Assembly: GCA_023391315.1 (NCBI GenBank)
Contig: JAEWBD010000009.1
Span: 1-12,523, forward strand
DNA: 12,523 nucleotides
Reading direction: 5' to 3'
DNA from: Bacteroidota bacterium
GTDB taxonomy: Bacteria; Bacteroidota; Bacteroidia; Chitinophagales; Chitinophagaceae
A model generated the notes under the pieces. That model was not told where the DNA came from, ran no database searches, and saw nothing but the letters and a program-made list of their open reading frames with translations. This document shows positions 1-7,432 of this stretch, in pieces; the first letter of the stretch is position 1; the number at the start of each line of letters is the position of its first letter. Both the position numbers and the translations under genes were made by a program.

Positions 1-2088
1 GGAAATACGCCAAACGGCGTGAACCTTGGTAATATTGGAAGTTTCAATTATCCCTGCGGGTTTAGCTTTCTCAACACTAATGACAATTGGTATGCGTTTG
101 TTGTTAATAGGGACAATAATTCAATTACCAGGTTAGACTTTGGAAACTCAATTACCAATTTACCCAACGGTATTAATATTGGAAACCCGGGAAGTTTTTT
201 AAATCGTCCACGGGATATTTCCATTTTTCAATCATGTGATGGCGTAATTGGATTAGTTGTGAATGAGGAAGATGAAACTACAGGCTCAATAACCAAGCTT
301 GATTTTGGTAACAACGTTTCTTCAAGTCCCCAGGCAATTAATTTAGGCAATATAGGAAGCTTAAAGTTTCCGCATTCAATATCAAAATTTTTTCTTGAAG
401 GAAATGATATTTATTCCTTTATTACAAATGTTGTTGGCAACACTATTACAAGATTACGTTACACCGGTTGCACAAGTACAGATATCACTTCTTCAACCAA
501 AAGAACGCCACCTCCGGTTACATACACGACTCCGGGAACCTATAATGTAAATTTACTTGTTGATATAGGATTACCAACCCAGACTTCTTTTTGCAAGCAG
601 GTAGTTGTAATAAATTGCGATACTCTTTGTAGCCTTAAAGCTGATTTTAAATACGCTCAAGAATCCTGCAATCCAAAATCTGTATACTTTCAAAATACTA
701 CCTTAAATGCTGATAGTGTTTGGTGGGATTTCGGTAACGGGGTAACTGCTGGCAATATTATAGATACAATAGTTAATTATACTTCTTTTGGAAATTACGC
801 TGTTAAACTGTTTGCGAAAACAAATAAGGGCTGTCTCGATACAACTGAATATACAGTTAATGTTGGTATTTTAGAAGACGATGCTATCATTAACAATGAT
901 ACATCAATTTGCGCAGGTGATTCTGTTCGGCTAAACGCTATTAGTGGCCTGGATTACTGCTGGTCTCCCGCCACAGGACTATCAAATACTTCTATAAAAA
1001 ATCCTGTGGCAAATCCATTTGTTACAACAAAATATTACCTGCATGTTTTAACAGACAGCAGCAAACCAGTATTGATGGATTCTGTGATAATTACTGTATT
1101 GCCGTTACCAGATATTAAGGTTAGTGACGATACTATTGTTTGTGGCAATGCATTGGTTCAATTAAATGCCAATGGTGCTTCTTCTTATGCATGGAATCCT
1201 TCGGCAGGTTTATCAAGCACAACTATCGCTAACCCGATAGCTACAGTATCTTCAACCACTACATATGTGGCTACCGGAACTGCAAATAATTCATGTTCAG
1301 CTCAGGACTCTGTTACAATAACTGTAAATCCCATACCTGCGTTTGCTGTTAATCCCCAAGACACATCTGTTTGCTTGGGAGATTCAATTAAGTTTACAGC
1401 AACCGGCGGCGATGTATTTAAATGGCTCCCTGATGAAAATATCGCAGATCCGTCATTGCCGGATCCCATAATTTATCCAACCCTTAATGCAACATACAAT
1501 GTTATAGTTACCAATAGTGCTTGTAAAGTGTCTGATACGCTCAGCGCTAACATAGTTGTAAACGAAATTCCAAAGGTTACTTTAACAAAATCAAATGATG
1601 TTGACTGCTTAACACCACAGGCTGTGCTAAAGGCTGAAGGCGGTATTCAATATACCTGGGAACCGGCCACATTTATCAGCAATATTTATATTAATAACCC
1701 GGTTGTAAGCCCGCCTGCAGATACCTGGTATGCTGTAAATGTAAAAGATCAAAATAGCTGTAAAAGCAAAGATTCAATATTGGTAAAATCATCGTTTGCA
1801 GTAGGCGCGTCACCATTCCAGGTCCCCGGCGCATTTACTCCTAATAACGATGGATTGAATGATTGTTTCAGTCTTAAGAATTGGGGACCTGTAGATTATT
1901 TTGATATTTTAATTTATGACAGGTGGGGATACCTTGTTTTTCATTCCAATAATATAAATGCTTGTTGGGATGGCACTGTTAAAGGCGCACCGCAAGGCGC
2001 AGGCACATTTGTATACCAGGTAAAAGTATCTTCAAAATGTACAGAAGGAGTGGTGATGAAAAAAGGCACACTTGTTTTGATAAGATAA
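1..2088 (+). CDS. T9SS type B cargo surface protein with PKD and Ig-like repeats (5' partial)
   Basis: The reading frame is open from the first base, so the true start and the signal peptide lie upstream; 695 residues are visible. Residues ~1-155 carry three copies of a propeller-like repeat (SIT[RK]LDFGN followed by LGNIGSF-type ends, glycines at 10, 61 and 116). A PKD-like domain follows with its WDFG motif at 242-245. Four Ig-like modules then have a conserved Trp at 321, 398, 475 and 553, each followed by nP-type and Y-V-type strands. Residues 608-695 match the gliding motility-associated C-terminal domain (CHU_C/TIGR04131): VPGAFTPNNDGLND, then YDRWGYLVF, CWDG, GTFVYQV and a basic end. 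In this family that domain directs export by the type IX secretion system and surface attachment. Function is inferred to be adhesin-like; no enzymatic motif is seen. The stop codon directly abuts the stop of the convergent gene at 2089. Confidence 0.93.
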   Translation, partial: GNTPNGVNLGNIGSFNYPCGFSFLNTNDNWYAFVVNRDNNSITRLDFGNSITNLPNGINIGNPGSFLNRPRDISIFQSCDGVIGLVVNEEDETTGSITKLDFGNNVSSSPQAINLGNIGSLKFPHSISKFFLEGNDIYSFITNVVGNTITRLRYTGCTSTDITSSTKRTPPPVTYTTPGTYNVNLLVDIGLPTQTSFCKQVVVINCDTLCSLKADFKYAQESCNPKSVYFQNTTLNADSVWWDFGNGVTAGNIIDTIVNYTSFGNYAVKLFAKTNKGCLDTTEYTVNVGILEDDAIINNDTSICAGDSVRLNAISGLDYCWSPATGLSNTSIKNPVANPFVTTKYYLHVLTDSSKPVLMDSVIITVLPLPDIKVSDDTIVCGNALVQLNANGASSYAWNPSAGLSSTTIANPIATVSSTTTYVATGTANNSCSAQDSVTITVNPIPAFAVNPQDTSVCLGDSIKFTATGGDVFKWLPDENIADPSLPDPIIYPTLNATYNVIVTNSACKVSDTLSANIVVNEIPKVTLTKSNDVDCLTPQAVLKAEGGIQYTWEPATFISNIYINNPVVSPPADTWYAVNVKDQNSCKSKDSILVKSSFAVGASPFQVPGAFTPNNDGLNDCFSLKNWGPVDYFDILIYDRWGYLVFHSNNINACWDGTVKGAPQGAGTFVYQVKVSSKCTEGVVMKKGTLVLIR

Positions 2089-2940
2089 CTAATCCTGTAA
2101 TTTTCCCATGCTTTTATTCTTATAATCTTTAAATGCCTTTAGTAGCATTTTGATTGTTTGCATTTTGTTTTTTTTATACAGGAGATTGTTTTTTATTCTG
2201 TTTAAGAGGTCTTTCTTATATTCTATTATTTCTTTTTTGAAATTTAGCTGATATTTTGATTGAACATACAAGATATTTCTCGTCATGTAATATAATCTTA
2301 TCGGAGAATGGAAAGAACGGTTAGATGGTTTTAGATTTTTTAAAGAGATTTTGGTTTGTATCTCACCCAGGTTGTGATGCATGAAAATGCCAGGAATTTT
2401 GATTATCCTAAAGCCATTTTCTATTGATCTGAAGCAATATTCAGCATCAACGAAATCAATAAATAAATTTTCATCAAAAGGCCCTATTTTTTTAAAAGTG
2501 TCCAGGTTAATAACGCTGCCGCTTGTTATTAAAAATTTGCATTCCTGGTAAGCGCAGCCTGAGTTTGTAATTTTTTTTTGTTCATGATTAATACCAAACA
2601 TAGCAACCGTTGATTTTTCTTTAAAATCATCCAGGCATTTAAAATAAGCGGTAATGGAAGCGGCATCAAAATAAGAGTCCTGGTCCATTGTCAGCAGGTA
2701 ATCGAAACCTTCTTCTTTGGCCAGGGTACAAGCCTGGTTTAATCGCTTGGATATGCCTTCATTAATGCCATTGTGTATGTATGTTATCCTGGATTGATTA
2801 GATAGTGATGGAAACCGGTTGATATGCGGAGTATTACTATTATCAAGAATATAAATTTTTTCAACTAGCTGGTAAGAGTTAATATTAGATTCAACTGATT
2901 GTTCAGGGGTATATAAAATAACGCAGGCAGCAATTTTCAC
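2089..2940 (-). CDS. Glycosyltransferase family 2, rhamnosyltransferase (RfbF)-like
   Basis: The 283-residue product is a GT-A fold transferase. Visible motifs are the N-terminal strand KIAACVILYTP, the nucleotide-binding DNS at 33-35, NEGISKRLNQA at 60-70, and the metal-binding D86-Q87-D88 in LLTMDQDS. The catalytic/acceptor region LFIDFVDAEYCFR follows. This layout is typical of the RfbF-like rhamnosyltransferase branch of GT2, which moves a sugar from a dTDP/UDP donor to a growing glycan on the cytoplasmic side of the membrane. The donor sugar cannot be read from sequence. The C-terminal ~70 residues are Lys-rich and probably peripheral. The start is GTG at 2938-2940, 3 nt after the stop of the FkbM gene, so the two should be cotranscribed and translationally coupled; no upstream ATG is available. 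Its stop codon abuts the stop of the surface-protein gene, leaving no room for a terminator between them. Confidence 0.9.
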   Translation of the reverse strand: MKIAACVILYTPEQSVESNINSYQLVEKIYILDNSNTPHINRFPSLSNQSRITYIHNGINEGISKRLNQACTLAKEEGFDYLLTMDQDSYFDAASITAYFKCLDDFKEKSTVAMFGINHEQKKITNSGCAYQECKFLITSGSVINLDTFKKIGPFDENLFIDFVDAEYCFRSIENGFRIIKIPGIFMHHNLGEIQTKISLKNLKPSNRSFHSPIRLYYMTRNILYVQSKYQLNFKKEIIEYKKDLLNRIKNNLLYKKNKMQTIKMLLKAFKDYKNKSMGKLQD

Positions 2941-2943
2941 AAC

Positions 2944-3729
2944 TTACTGTTTAAAAAATATAAAAATATTTTCATGATGAAAATGGGCATCATAATTAAA
3001 TTTATTTAATGCTTCAAATACAGTTTTTGTACAGCCAGGTTTATAACGATCATGCAACTCAATAATTAAAAGCTTTACTTTTTTTAACCATGATAAGTCA
3101 TCTGAAGAAAACACTTCTTTTTCAGCTCCCTCTATATCAAGCTTAATAATGTCAACTTCATCCCAATGCTGCAATTCGAGTAAATGCGGAATTGTTATAC
3201 CTGATATCTTATTGTCATCATGCCCTTCGCTTTCAAACATAAATTCAGCGGCACCGCCTTCCGGGTTTGCTATTGACAGCGGTTCATTTTTATCCCATAT
3301 GCCAACCTGCATCGGGATGATATTCTTGTAGGGTTTTATATTTTCTGCTAGCAATTTGTAATTATTATTCTCAGGCTCGATTGCAAGAATTTCAGATTGG
3401 GGGAAACGAATGGCAAAATAAACTGCGGCACAACCAATATTCGAACCTCCATCTATAATTCTTTTTGCATCGGGAAAATTGACTCCATATAAGTCATATT
3501 GTTTCTCATAAAAAACCTGGTAAAAGATGGCTTTATCAGACTCATTATTGCGCAAAATGAAAGGCTTTTTCAAAAAAGATGCTTTTGCTAAATACTTCCC
3601 ATTTTTCTGTATAAGTGTGGAAGAAAAGAGTTTAAATCCATCTTTTATTCCATACAAACGAATGAAATTGATGAAGTCTATAGTTTTTAAACCTATTTCT
3701 CTAACACCTATTTGTTCGTAAAATCCCAT
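2944..3729 (-). CDS. FkbM family SAM-dependent methyltransferase
   Basis: The 261-residue product has the FkbM-type methyltransferase core. SAM-binding motif I is IIDGGSNIG at 91-99, followed by ILAIEPE (114-120) with the acidic residue that contacts the SAM ribose. The family hallmark IIKLDIEGAE lies at 194-203. Family members O-methylate sugars or small molecules, so methylation of a glycan residue is a reasonable inference in this cluster. The start is ATG at 3727-3729. The frame stays open to a TTG at 3769-3771, but that longer version would run through a candidate -7 box (3749-3756) and adds a sequence unlike the family. It is the first gene of a two-gene minus-strand unit with the GT2 at 2089-2940 and is divergent from the methyltransferase at 3810. 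Confidence 0.88.
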   Translation of the reverse strand: MGFYEQIGVREIGLKTIDFINFIRLYGIKDGFKLFSSTLIQKNGKYLAKASFLKKPFILRNNESDKAIFYQVFYEKQYDLYGVNFPDAKRIIDGGSNIGCAAVYFAIRFPQSEILAIEPENNNYKLLAENIKPYKNIIPMQVGIWDKNEPLSIANPEGGAAEFMFESEGHDDNKISGITIPHLLELQHWDEVDIIKLDIEGAEKEVFSSDDLSWLKKVKLLIIELHDRYKPGCTKTVFEALNKFNYDAHFHHENIFIFFKQ

Positions 3730-3748
3730 TTGTATAGTTAATATGTAA

Positions 3749-3756
3749 CAAATATA
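3749..3756 (-). promoter_or_regulatory. Candidate -7 promoter box for the FkbM/GT2 unit
   Basis: On the minus strand this reads TATATTTG, an exact match to the Bacteroidota TAnnTTTG box. It ends 19 nt before the ATG at 3729, implying a very short leader. No TTTG lies at the expected 19-20 nt upstream; the nearest is only 12 nt away. The call therefore rests on the -7 box alone. Confidence 0.4.
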
Positions 3757-3809
3757 GGTGCGCCTAAACAAAAATTTATTTAGTAATGTTTATTTTGCGT
3801 TAATACGTT

Positions 3810-4565
3810 ATGACTATCAAGGAAAAAATCGTCACAAGTATTTCATACTTGTTGCATAGTGAAAAAAGAGGGCTAATAAATTTTGCAAGCAAATTAAAAT
3901 CAAAAGTTGGGCTGGAAATTGGTGGCCCAAGCCATTCTTTTTCCATCCGTTCTTATTTCCCGGTTTATTTATTTGCGAAAAGAATTGACGGGGTGAATTT
4001 TAGTAATAATACTATATGGGAAGGTAATATTATTGAAGGTGAGAATTTTAATTACTACAAAGGGAAAAAAGGGTTTCAGTATATAGATGAAGCAACTGAT
4101 TTGTCTAAAATTAAGAACAACAAATATGATTTTCTCCTATCCTGTCATTCTCTTGAGCATACGGCAAATACACTCAAGGCATTGGGGGAATGGAACCGGG
4201 TTTTAAAAAATAATGGATATTTAATTTTAGTGCTCCCTGATAAAAATTTTACATTCGATGAATACAGGCCCGTGACCGATTTTGAACATTTAAAGGCTGA
4301 TTTTGATAACAATACTGATGAAGCTGATGAAACGCATTTTGACGAGGTAATCAGTCTGCATAATATTGAAAAGGATGCAGGTGTAAAAACAAAAGACGAA
4401 TTAATAAAACGTACCCGTGCCAATTATGAGAACCGCTGTGTACATCATCATGTTTTTGACTTTGAACTTATAAAAAAAATGCTTCAATATGCGGGATTCT
4501 CAATTGAAATACAACAGTGGGTTTCTCCATTTAACCTTGTTACTGTTGCAAAAAAAAATAATTGA
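3810..4565 (+). CDS. Class I SAM-dependent methyltransferase (type 11-like)
   Basis: The 251-residue product has a Rossmann-type methyltransferase core. Motif I is VGLEIGGPSH at 33-42 (E36, G38-G39). The motif IV/post-motif region YDFLLSCHSLEHTAN is at 106-120, followed by the helix with EWNRVLKNNGYLILVLPD (127-144), typical of Methyltransf_11 proteins. An acidic insert (~157-180) and a histidine cluster H212-H214 followed by VFDFELI resemble methyltransferases found in polysaccharide clusters; these residues might bind metal or substrate, but that is a guess. The substrate is unknown. It is the first gene of a plus-strand pair, with the next coding start 5 nt after its stop. The ATG at 3810 is preceded by only ~80 bp shared with the divergent FkbM gene. 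No exact TAnnTTTG box is seen on this strand. Confidence 0.85.
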   Translation: MTIKEKIVTSISYLLHSEKRGLINFASKLKSKVGLEIGGPSHSFSIRSYFPVYLFAKRIDGVNFSNNTIWEGNIIEGENFNYYKGKKGFQYIDEATDLSKIKNNKYDFLLSCHSLEHTANTLKALGEWNRVLKNNGYLILVLPDKNFTFDEYRPVTDFEHLKADFDNNTDEADETHFDEVISLHNIEKDAGVKTKDELIKRTRANYENRCVHHHVFDFELIKKMLQYAGFSIEIQQWVSPFNLVTVAKKNN

Positions 4566-4570
4566 TCGTT

Positions 4571-5491
4571 ATGCCATTTATATCTGTGTGCATACCAGCC
4601 TATAGAAATCCCCACTATTTATCCCGGCTTCTTGAAAGCATCTCTATTCAAACATTTAAAGATTTTGAAGTTATAGTTACAGATGATAGCCCCGATGATT
4701 TACTTCAACCTATAATTGATCAATACAATCAAAAGCTTGGCATTCTTTATATTAAAAATAAGATAGCATTTGGAACGCCGGCTAATTGGAATTTTGCTAT
4801 TTCAAAAGCGAGGGGTGCCTGGATAAAATTAATGCATAATGATGATTGGTTTGCCAATGAAAATAGCCTGGGTGTATTTGCTTCAGCAGCTTTGAACAGT
4901 AATGGCAAAAATTTCATTTTTTCAGGTTTTAATGAGGTACAGGATGACAGCATTAAAAAACATATAATTAACAAAGCAGAGAAATTACTTCTAAAAAAAT
5001 CTCCTTTTAATCTTTTTAAAAGAAACTTTATAGGTCCTCCGAGTACTACGCTTATTAACAATAATCAACAAGAATGGTATGATGAAAACGTAAAATGGGT
5101 GGTAGATTTTGAATTTTATATACGTTGCCTTAGGCAAACGAATTTTTTATCAATTGATCTACCGCTTATTAATATTGGTATTCATAATAACCAGGTTACA
5201 AAAGAAGCCTTTGGAAACCCTGCCATAGAAATACCGGAAAATCTTTATTTGCTAAATAAAATCGGTGCTGACAGTCTTAAGAATCTGTTTGTATACGATT
5301 ATTACTGGCGTTTGTTTCGTAATCTTAAAATTAGGGATTTTAGTGAGGTTACTTCTTTTTATAGCAGCGGCAAGCTTCCGGATCAACTAAAAAAAATGCT
5401 GTCAATTCAATTTAAAATACCACTATCAATTTTAGATTTTAGAGTTTTTTCAAAAAGTGGAATGCTTGTTTCGAAACTATTCTCAAGATAA
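4571..5491 (+). CDS. Glycosyltransferase family 2
   Basis: The 306-residue product begins MPFISVCIPAYRN, the standard first strand of a GT-A GT2 enzyme. It continues with LLESISIQTFKDFEVIVTDDS (D38-D39 binding the nucleotide), NWNFAISKARG, and the metal-binding KLMHNDDW (N90-D91-D92). The region VKWVVDFEFYIRCLR is the acceptor-side acidic segment. It should transfer a sugar from a nucleotide donor onto a glycan; donor and linkage cannot be told. I chose the ATG at 4571, 5 nt after the upstream methyltransferase stop. A TTG at 4562 overlaps that stop and would add only three residues before the conserved strand. It forms a unit with the methyltransferase at 3810. Its TAA ends one base before the stop of the convergent GT4 gene begins. 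Confidence 0.9.
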   Translation: MPFISVCIPAYRNPHYLSRLLESISIQTFKDFEVIVTDDSPDDLLQPIIDQYNQKLGILYIKNKIAFGTPANWNFAISKARGAWIKLMHNDDWFANENSLGVFASAALNSNGKNFIFSGFNEVQDDSIKKHIINKAEKLLLKKSPFNLFKRNFIGPPSTTLINNNQQEWYDENVKWVVDFEFYIRCLRQTNFLSIDLPLINIGIHNNQVTKEAFGNPAIEIPENLYLLNKIGADSLKNLFVYDYYWRLFRNLKIRDFSEVTSFYSSGKLPDQLKKMLSIQFKIPLSILDFRVFSKSGMLVSKLFSR

Positions 5492-6673
5492 TTATTCTTG
5501 AAATAGAATCCTCGCATATTCTTTACAAAATGTTTTGCCGCTAAAATGTTTTTCTGCATATTGCCTGCTTTTATTGCCAATTTCATCTAGGAGGGTTCTA
5601 TTGTTTGCAAGCTTATTTAGTACGGCTACTCCTTCTGCAACAATTTCATTTTCATCTAAATGGTTACTCAGTAAAAAACCGTTTTCTTCGTTAGTAATGT
5701 AATCGGGGATTGCGTCAACTGCTGTTGAAACCACTACTTTACCATGCGCCATCATTTGCATTACAACGATGGGAAGCCCTTCATACGCCGACGTGAGTAG
5801 CAATACATCTGAATTGTTATAGATATCTTCCATCTTGTTTTTATCATTAATATTTCCATAAAACGTGCAGAAAGGATAATCTCCCGGATCAAAAACTTTT
5901 TCCACATCTCCCACGAAAGAAAAATGAACATTCATATTTAATTCATGCAATTTTTTTGCAATAGCTGCAATAAGATAAACCCTTTTTTGCGGTGCACCAC
6001 GGCCTATGTACACAACTGACAAAACCTGGTTGTTGTTTTTTCTATACGAAGGGATGTTAATCTTGTTGTCAATAAAATGTAATCTTGAAAAATAGTCTTT
6101 ATCAAGGTTGTTGTTTCTGTAAAGCAGTTCAGCATCTTTCATAATTTTTTTTGTGCTGAAAATTCTTGCATCAATAAACTTAATTAAACCCTGTGTATAA
6201 TTAAACCATGTATTGAGATGACATATATCTACACTTCGTGCTTCCTTTTTTATAAAGGGTACCACTTTGTAAAAGAAAAGGCTTTCGCCACCAACAATAA
6301 CCGGCTTATCCATTTTATTAATATAGGCAGCAATTACGCCTCTGTAAAAAAAGTTTATAAAGTGATATAGCTTGTTATCAATGTAGTGATGTAAATCAAT
6401 TGTTTTCGACCCGGTATTTTTAAACTCCTGCAGGTATTGATTGTTTTTTGGCTTTTTTGAAAAAATAACTAATGGCTTTTTGTATGCGAAGCATTGACAT
6501 AAGTCTATATTAACCTGAGTTGATCCTCCAATATCTGCCGAAGGCGAAAAGATTATAAATTCATGTTTATCTTTTATGAAAAAAAAAGGAGACATGATTT
6601 TCCCTAACAAAACAAAGGGAAACATTATTATTCTTTCTACAGTAGTTTTAATAACTGCAGTTTTATAAGTCAT
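5492..6673 (-). CDS. Glycosyltransferase family 4 (GT-B), membrane-associated
   Basis: The 393-residue product is a GT-B glycosyltransferase. A hydrophobic stretch at ~15-33 suggests monotopic membrane attachment. The N-terminal domain has SADIGGSTQVN (45-55), equivalent to the Gly-rich acceptor loop. The C-terminal domain has VVYIGRGAPQKR (G224 to R231), the donor-phosphate loop, then the nucleotide-sugar site SAYEGLPIVVMQMMA. In the usual EX7E motif the second acidic residue is replaced: E298 is present but position 306 is Gln. The following VSTAVDAIPDYI strand is normal, so the enzyme is probably intact. Substrates are unknown. It overlaps the upstream SDR gene by 4 nt (ATGA at 6670-6673), indicating translational coupling. 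Its stop abuts the stop of the convergent GT2. Confidence 0.9.
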   Translation of the reverse strand: MTYKTAVIKTTVERIIMFPFVLLGKIMSPFFFIKDKHEFIIFSPSADIGGSTQVNIDLCQCFAYKKPLVIFSKKPKNNQYLQEFKNTGSKTIDLHHYIDNKLYHFINFFYRGVIAAYINKMDKPVIVGGESLFFYKVVPFIKKEARSVDICHLNTWFNYTQGLIKFIDARIFSTKKIMKDAELLYRNNNLDKDYFSRLHFIDNKINIPSYRKNNNQVLSVVYIGRGAPQKRVYLIAAIAKKLHELNMNVHFSFVGDVEKVFDPGDYPFCTFYGNINDKNKMEDIYNNSDVLLLTSAYEGLPIVVMQMMAHGKVVVSTAVDAIPDYITNEENGFLLSNHLDENEIVAEGVAVLNKLANNRTLLDEIGNKSRQYAEKHFSGKTFCKEYARILFQE

Positions 6674-7362
6674 TTTGAATGATAATATTTTTTTAATAAT
6701 AATGAAAGATAATTTTGAGGGAATTGAATATTACATCTTTCTATCACGGGTTTGATAGCTGATATGTCTATATGATAATTTACGCCTCTGGAAATTTCAG
6801 TATAAGCAGCTTTTTTATTAAGATGTTCTTCAATAGTTTTTACTATAAATGATACGGAATAATTGAAGGGGTTTGCAATATTTACAATGTCGTTTGTATA
6901 AATATTATTCTGTAAAATATCGTTTGCAATTTTATATACATCATCAATTCCAATTATATTTCTATAAGCATTTTCCCAAATCGTAAATGGATGATGTTGA
7001 AGAATATTAAAAATAAAATAGTTTAATAGTGTATAAGGATTATTGGAGATGCCTGCAATATTTGATATCCGGAAGATGAGAAACTTTTCTGCCTTTCTTT
7101 TAATGAGGGTTTCTGCAGAAATTTTATGCAGGACGTACGGTGAAGATTTTAAATCATCATCATAAATACTGCAGGTACTAAAATAAACAATTTGTTTACC
7201 GGGGTTTGTATCAATTGTTTCATTTAATAATTTTAGTTCTCTCTGAAAACTTTCTTCTTTTAGATTTCCAGAGTTTGAAACACCTGAAGCAAAGATTATT
7301 TTGTCTTTATTATATCTGTAATTTGAAAACCGGTTCGCAAGCATTCCATTTCCAACAATCAT
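6670..7362 (-). CDS. Short NAD(P)-dependent sugar epimerase/reductase (extended SDR)
   Basis: The 230-residue product has the extended-SDR signature. A dinucleotide-binding glycine motif G4-N-G6-M-L-A-N-R-F lies at the very N-terminus, followed by IVYFSTCSIYDD (catalytic Ser/Thr at 62-63) and the YxxxK pair Y76/K80. FRISNIAGISNNPYTLL and NIIGIDDV then match strands and loops of the sugar-binding half. At 230 residues it is shorter than the usual ~300, with the first strand reduced to MIV and a short nucleotide-binding region. It probably makes or modifies a nucleotide sugar for the GT4 that follows with a 4-nt overlap. Which reaction (4-epimerase, 4-reductase) cannot be decided. The ATG at 7360-7362 is the only standard start. 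The frame upstream is open for ten more codons to a TAA but contains no ATG, GTG or TTG. Confidence 0.82.
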   Translation of the reverse strand: MIVGNGMLANRFSNYRYNKDKIIFASGVSNSGNLKEESFQRELKLLNETIDTNPGKQIVYFSTCSIYDDDLKSSPYVLHKISAETLIKRKAEKFLIFRISNIAGISNNPYTLLNYFIFNILQHHPFTIWENAYRNIIGIDDVYKIANDILQNNIYTNDIVNIANPFNYSVSFIVKTIEEHLNKKAAYTEISRGVNYHIDISAIKPVIERCNIQFPQNYLSLLLKKYYHSK

Positions 7363-7404
7363 ACATCTTGAATTTGAGACTGATATCTTAAGCGGTTAAA
7401 GATA

Positions 7405-7412
7405 TATATTTG
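7405..7412 (+). promoter_or_regulatory. Candidate -7 promoter box for the sensor kinase operon
   Basis: The sequence TATATTTG exactly matches the Bacteroidota TAnnTTTG box and ends 20 nt before the ATG at 7433, implying a leader of roughly 14 nt. The nearest upstream TTTG (7373-7376) is 28 nt away, longer than the usual 19-20, so the -33 element is weak or absent. A near-match box on the opposite strand (TATCTTTA, 7397-7404) sits directly beside it and could serve the divergent SDR gene. Confidence 0.45.
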
Positions 7413-7432
7413 AATGCAATTCTTAAGTCCGG

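Noticed and set aside
3769..3771. Upstream TTG start for the FkbM methyltransferase
   Set aside because: The extra 14 residues are not family-like and would run through the candidate -7 box; the ATG at 3729 is better.
3787..3797. Possible -7 box (TTATTTTG) for the methyltransferase at 3810
   Set aside because: It does not match TAnnTTTG exactly, sits only 12 nt from the ATG and has no paired -33 element.
4145..4423. 92-codon minus-strand reading frame
   Set aside because: It is antisense to the methyltransferase core, where the plus-strand frame has clear SAM-binding motifs; there is no protein-family resemblance or start context.
4747..5061. 104-codon minus-strand reading frame
   Set aside because: It mirrors the conserved GT2 catalytic region on the plus strand and has no recognisable domain.
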